Of a stretch of DNA of 64,000 bases, positions 61,848-64,000 are shown piece by piece. A model generated the notes under the pieces. It was not told where the DNA came from and searched no databases. It was given only the letters and a program-made list of their open reading frames with translations. Numbering within the stretch: position 1 is the stretch's first letter; every line of letters begins with the position of its first letter. Position numbers and translations under genes: made by a program. This DNA comes from Hyphomicrobium sp. (GTDB lineage: Bacteria > Pseudomonadota > Alphaproteobacteria > Rhizobiales > Hyphomicrobiaceae), in contig JASBTM010000017.1 of NCBI GenBank assembly GCA_030148425.1, positions 186,001 through 250,000 of the forward strand, given 5' to 3'.

Positions 61848-62810
61848 TCACGCCGCCTTCAGGTACCAATTCAGCGTGCGGCGGATTCCTTCTTCGAGCG
61901 GGATCTTGGGCGCATAACCCAGTGCACGCATTTTGGTGATGTCAGGACAACGGCGAAGCGTGCCGCCGGCAGGTAAATCCGTCGGGATGAGCGCCGCCTT
62001 ACGGCCGAATTGCGCGAAGATGGTGTTCACCAGCTCGGCGATGCTGACCTCATCTTCCGTTCCGATATGGTAGGTTTCCCGATGTGCCCCCTTGCTCGCC
62101 GCAAGAAGGAGGCCGTCGATGAAGTCATCTATATATACAAAGGATCGCGTCTGGGATCCGTCACCTTGAATTTCAAAAGGGACATCTCCCGTCGGGTGCC
62201 GGGCAATCTGCTTAGCCGCGCGTGCCGTCAACTGAGGGATAACGTGCTCCTCGCCCATGTCCGCGCCGTACACGTTGTGCGGCCGGAATACGATCAACTG
62301 CTTGAAGACGTCGCGCAGGTAATTCGCGACGATGATTTCCGAAATTAATTTTGAGCCGCCATACGAAAACCGGGGATTCCACGGATCGGGTATTGAGAGC
62401 GACACTTCCTCTGGCGTCGGAACGATGGACGCCGATTGATAAGCCTCCGACGATGAGGCCAGGACAAATTCTTCTACGCCGTTCGCACGGGCAGCGTCGA
62501 GGATGGCGAACAGGCCACGGATGCCGACATCGAGAACGACATCCGGTCGCCGGTAAAAGTTCTCGGTGCCATTCAAAGCCGCGAGATGCAAAATCGAATC
62601 CACGCCTTGCGCGGCCTCGATCATCGCATTCGTATCGCGGATATCGCAGCGAAACATTTCGAAGCGTCCGCTGATATCTGCCAAACGGCTGGACCTTCCG
62701 CGCAAGTCATTGTCGACGACACGGACGCGGTGGCCGTCCTTCACCAGACGGCGCACAAGATACGAGCCGATGAATCCGGTGCCACCGGTGACGAGGTAAG
62801 ACCGCTTCAT
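61848..62810 (-). CDS. NAD-dependent epimerase/dehydratase, nucleotide-sugar type
   Basis: A 320-residue extended short-chain dehydrogenase. The Rossmann motif is VTGGTGFIGSYLVRRL at the N-terminus, and the catalytic Tyr-x3-Lys is in FSYGGSKLISEIIV. ASSSEAYQSASIVPTPEE and FRPHNVYGADMGEEHVIPQL are typical of UDP-glucose/GalNAc-type 4-epimerases and UDP-glucuronate decarboxylases. The start overlaps the stop of the nucleotide-sugar dehydrogenase gene by 4 bases, so the pair oxidises and then epimerises or decarboxylates a UDP- or GDP-sugar for surface polysaccharide. Confidence 0.9.
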   Translation of the reverse strand: MKRSYLVTGGTGFIGSYLVRRLVKDGHRVRVVDNDLRGRSSRLADISGRFEMFRCDIRDTNAMIEAAQGVDSILHLAALNGTENFYRRPDVVLDVGIRGLFAILDAARANGVEEFVLASSSEAYQSASIVPTPEEVSLSIPDPWNPRFSYGGSKLISEIIVANYLRDVFKQLIVFRPHNVYGADMGEEHVIPQLTARAAKQIARHPTGDVPFEIQGDGSQTRSFVYIDDFIDGLLLAASKGAHRETYHIGTEDEVSIAELVNTIFAQFGRKAALIPTDLPAGGTLRRCPDITKMRALGYAPKIPLEEGIRRTLNWYLKAA

Positions 62811-64000
62811 GCGAATTCCATTTTTTCCCGGCCCAACGCCATAAAACGCACGCGTGCGGGGAGTGTATCGGCGGCGACGTCATGCATATTCCAAAGATCG
62901 TAGACGAGCGCGGGATTCGACATTCGTTTCGTTGATGTCGTGAGGTCGAGATTCTGCAGTTCGATGTGGTTCGTCAGCAGGAATGCGATGTCGGCGCCAT
63001 CAAAGGCGTCATCGACAGAGGACGCGGCCGAAAATCCAAATGCGCTTTCCGTGACGTAGCGCGGCACCACAGGGTCGTAGCCTCTGAATTCTGCATCGGG
63101 AAAAACCTCTTTGAGCGCTCTATAAATCGGAAAAGCCATGCTTCCGCGCAGATCGTCCGTAGCAGGCGTTCCCTTGAACGCTAGACCGAGCAAAGAAATC
63201 CTGGGATAGCGCGCGAAACCTTCGATACGATGAGCCGCGTCATGGGCCATTGCCGCTACTTGATTTGGCTGAAACTCGTTCGTTAGCCTAGCCGCGTGGG
63301 TGACGGGCATTTCGATCCCGAAACGCCGCGCCGATTCGACCAAGATATGAGGGTCTTTCTCGAGGCAGGGACCGCCGACGGGTCCGGGCATCGGCACATT
63401 CGTGCGCGGATATCCTAGCTTTCCCGCGCGAATGATCTCGGCCGCCGAAAGCCCGGCCTTGCCGCAAAGTTTCGCAATCTCATTGGCGAAGCCAAAGCTC
63501 ACGTCGCGATAGGTATTGTCGACGAGCTTCACCAATTCCGCGGCTTCGAGCGACGACAGCGCCACCGTCGTCGGCGTCATTCTGTTGAACAACATCTGGC
63601 AACGACGGCGCGTGCCACGATCATCGGCTCCGATAATCTGGGGCAGCTCGTTGAGTTCGAGCAGCGCACGTCCCTCCAAAGTTCGTTCTGGGCAAACGGC
63701 GAGCTGATAGGATTTTCCGGAGGAATCTAGAATGGGCGCCACGATCTCGCGCGCGGTTCCGAGTTTGACAGTCGAACGTAGAATGACGAGAGTTCCGTCT
63801 TTCATCGTTCTTGCGACTTCAGTTGCTGCATCCGCCGCCATGTCGATGCGGGCGGTTCCATCCGGCCCTAAGGGCGTTCCGACGGTGATGATGTAAACGT
63901 CCGCGTCGAAATCCAACGGTGGCGTCGCGAAAATCTTGAGATGGTTGCGAGCCATCACTCTTTCGAGTTTTTGATCGAGCCGTGGCTCCCAAAAATGGGC
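62807..64000 (-). CDS. UDP-glucose/GDP-mannose dehydrogenase family, 5' partial
   Basis: The C-terminal 397 codons of a nucleotide-sugar 6-dehydrogenase. The reading frame is open to the right edge of the window (EPRLDQKLERVMARNHLKIF continues the family N-terminus), so a GTG/ATG near 63955 is not the start. The N-terminal GxGYVG NAD motif is outside. Visible blocks are VYIITVGTPLG, CPERTLEGRALLELNELPQI, AAELVKLVDNTYRDVSFGFA, the catalytic cysteine in GPVGGPCLEKDPHIL and LGLAFKGTPATDDLRGS. It oxidises a UDP/GDP-sugar to the uronate with two NAD+. It is coupled to the epimerase gene. Confidence 0.92.
   Translation of the reverse strand, partial: AHFWEPRLDQKLERVMARNHLKIFATPPLDFDADVYIITVGTPLGPDGTARIDMAADAATEVARTMKDGTLVILRSTVKLGTAREIVAPILDSSGKSYQLAVCPERTLEGRALLELNELPQIIGADDRGTRRRCQMLFNRMTPTTVALSSLEAAELVKLVDNTYRDVSFGFANEIAKLCGKAGLSAAEIIRAGKLGYPRTNVPMPGPVGGPCLEKDPHILVESARRFGIEMPVTHAARLTNEFQPNQVAAMAHDAAHRIEGFARYPRISLLGLAFKGTPATDDLRGSMAFPIYRALKEVFPDAEFRGYDPVVPRYVTESAFGFSAASSVDDAFDGADIAFLLTNHIELQNLDLTTSTKRMSNPALVYDLWNMHDVAADTLPARVRFMALGREKMEFA

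Noticed and set aside
1-64000. CRISPR arrays, tRNA, rRNA or insertion sequences
   Set aside because: No regularly spaced repeats, no tRNA-like cloverleaf, and no transposase reading frame were recognised by eye; a tool scan could still find a small RNA gene.

Overview
The window is a 64-kb chromosomal segment with high GC content and tightly packed genes. It looks like an alphaproteobacterium of the Hyphomicrobiales, and Hyphomicrobium-like methylotrophs fit best. That is inferred from gene content: sulfonate and organosulfur monooxygenases, a PQQ dehydrogenase, an EcfG-type promoter, and FecI/FecR/TonB gene styles. No rRNA, tRNA, insertion sequence, prophage or CRISPR array was seen. Both ends cut through genes: a ClC channel on the left and a nucleotide-sugar dehydrogenase on the right.

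Sulfur region (about 1.2-22.2 kb). The core is a minus-strand operon: sulfate-binding protein, serine O-acetyltransferase (EpsC type), family 2A encapsulin shell (SrpI type), and a cysteine desulfurase carrying a 335-residue low-complexity N-terminal extension. A CysB-like regulator is divergent from it. Together these form a sulfur nanocompartment locus: sulfate capture, O-acetylserine supply for cysteine, and cysteine desulfuration inside a protein shell. The cargo extension contains a three-copy degenerate repeat of about 72 residues, which may be a multivalent docking device. Next come a sulfonate block (ssuDCB plus a flavoprotein, with divergent ssuA), an operon of unknown substrate (DapA-like lyase, HbpS/GlcG-like protein, MetA-like outer-membrane protein, nitroreductase-like protein), and a plus-strand operon of an MFS transporter, two flavin-dependent monooxygenases and an enoyl-CoA hydratase-like protein, closed by a convergent Rrf2 regulator.

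Middle region (22.6-47 kb). This holds a PQQ dehydrogenase opposite an HxlR regulator, a small secreted repeat protein, an HdeD/patatin/GntP-permease/metallophosphoesterase run, an AI-2E-family membrane protein, and a polyamine-type ABC operon with a glutamine-synthetase-like enzyme and an iron alcohol dehydrogenase next to a LuxR regulator. A glycosyltransferase/glycogen-debranching pair follows, behind a GGAAC-N16-CGTT general-stress promoter. Then come a PRC-barrel protein, an MFS transporter, an ABC exporter and a HigB/HigA-like toxin-antitoxin pair.

Envelope region (48.4-61.6 kb). Thirteen minus-strand genes lie in a row: STN/TonB-C protein, TonB, ECF sigma factor, FecR, TpsB/ShlB-type outer-membrane transporter, a DUF2341-LamG-ExbB fusion, ExbD, a TonB-like protein, a large porin, a coiled-coil protein, a PpiC isomerase and two small secreted proteins. 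No TonB-dependent receptor and no TpsA exoprotein is present. The set looks like an energised outer-membrane apparatus of undescribed function and is the second main candidate for a new system. The window ends in a nucleotide-sugar gene pair.
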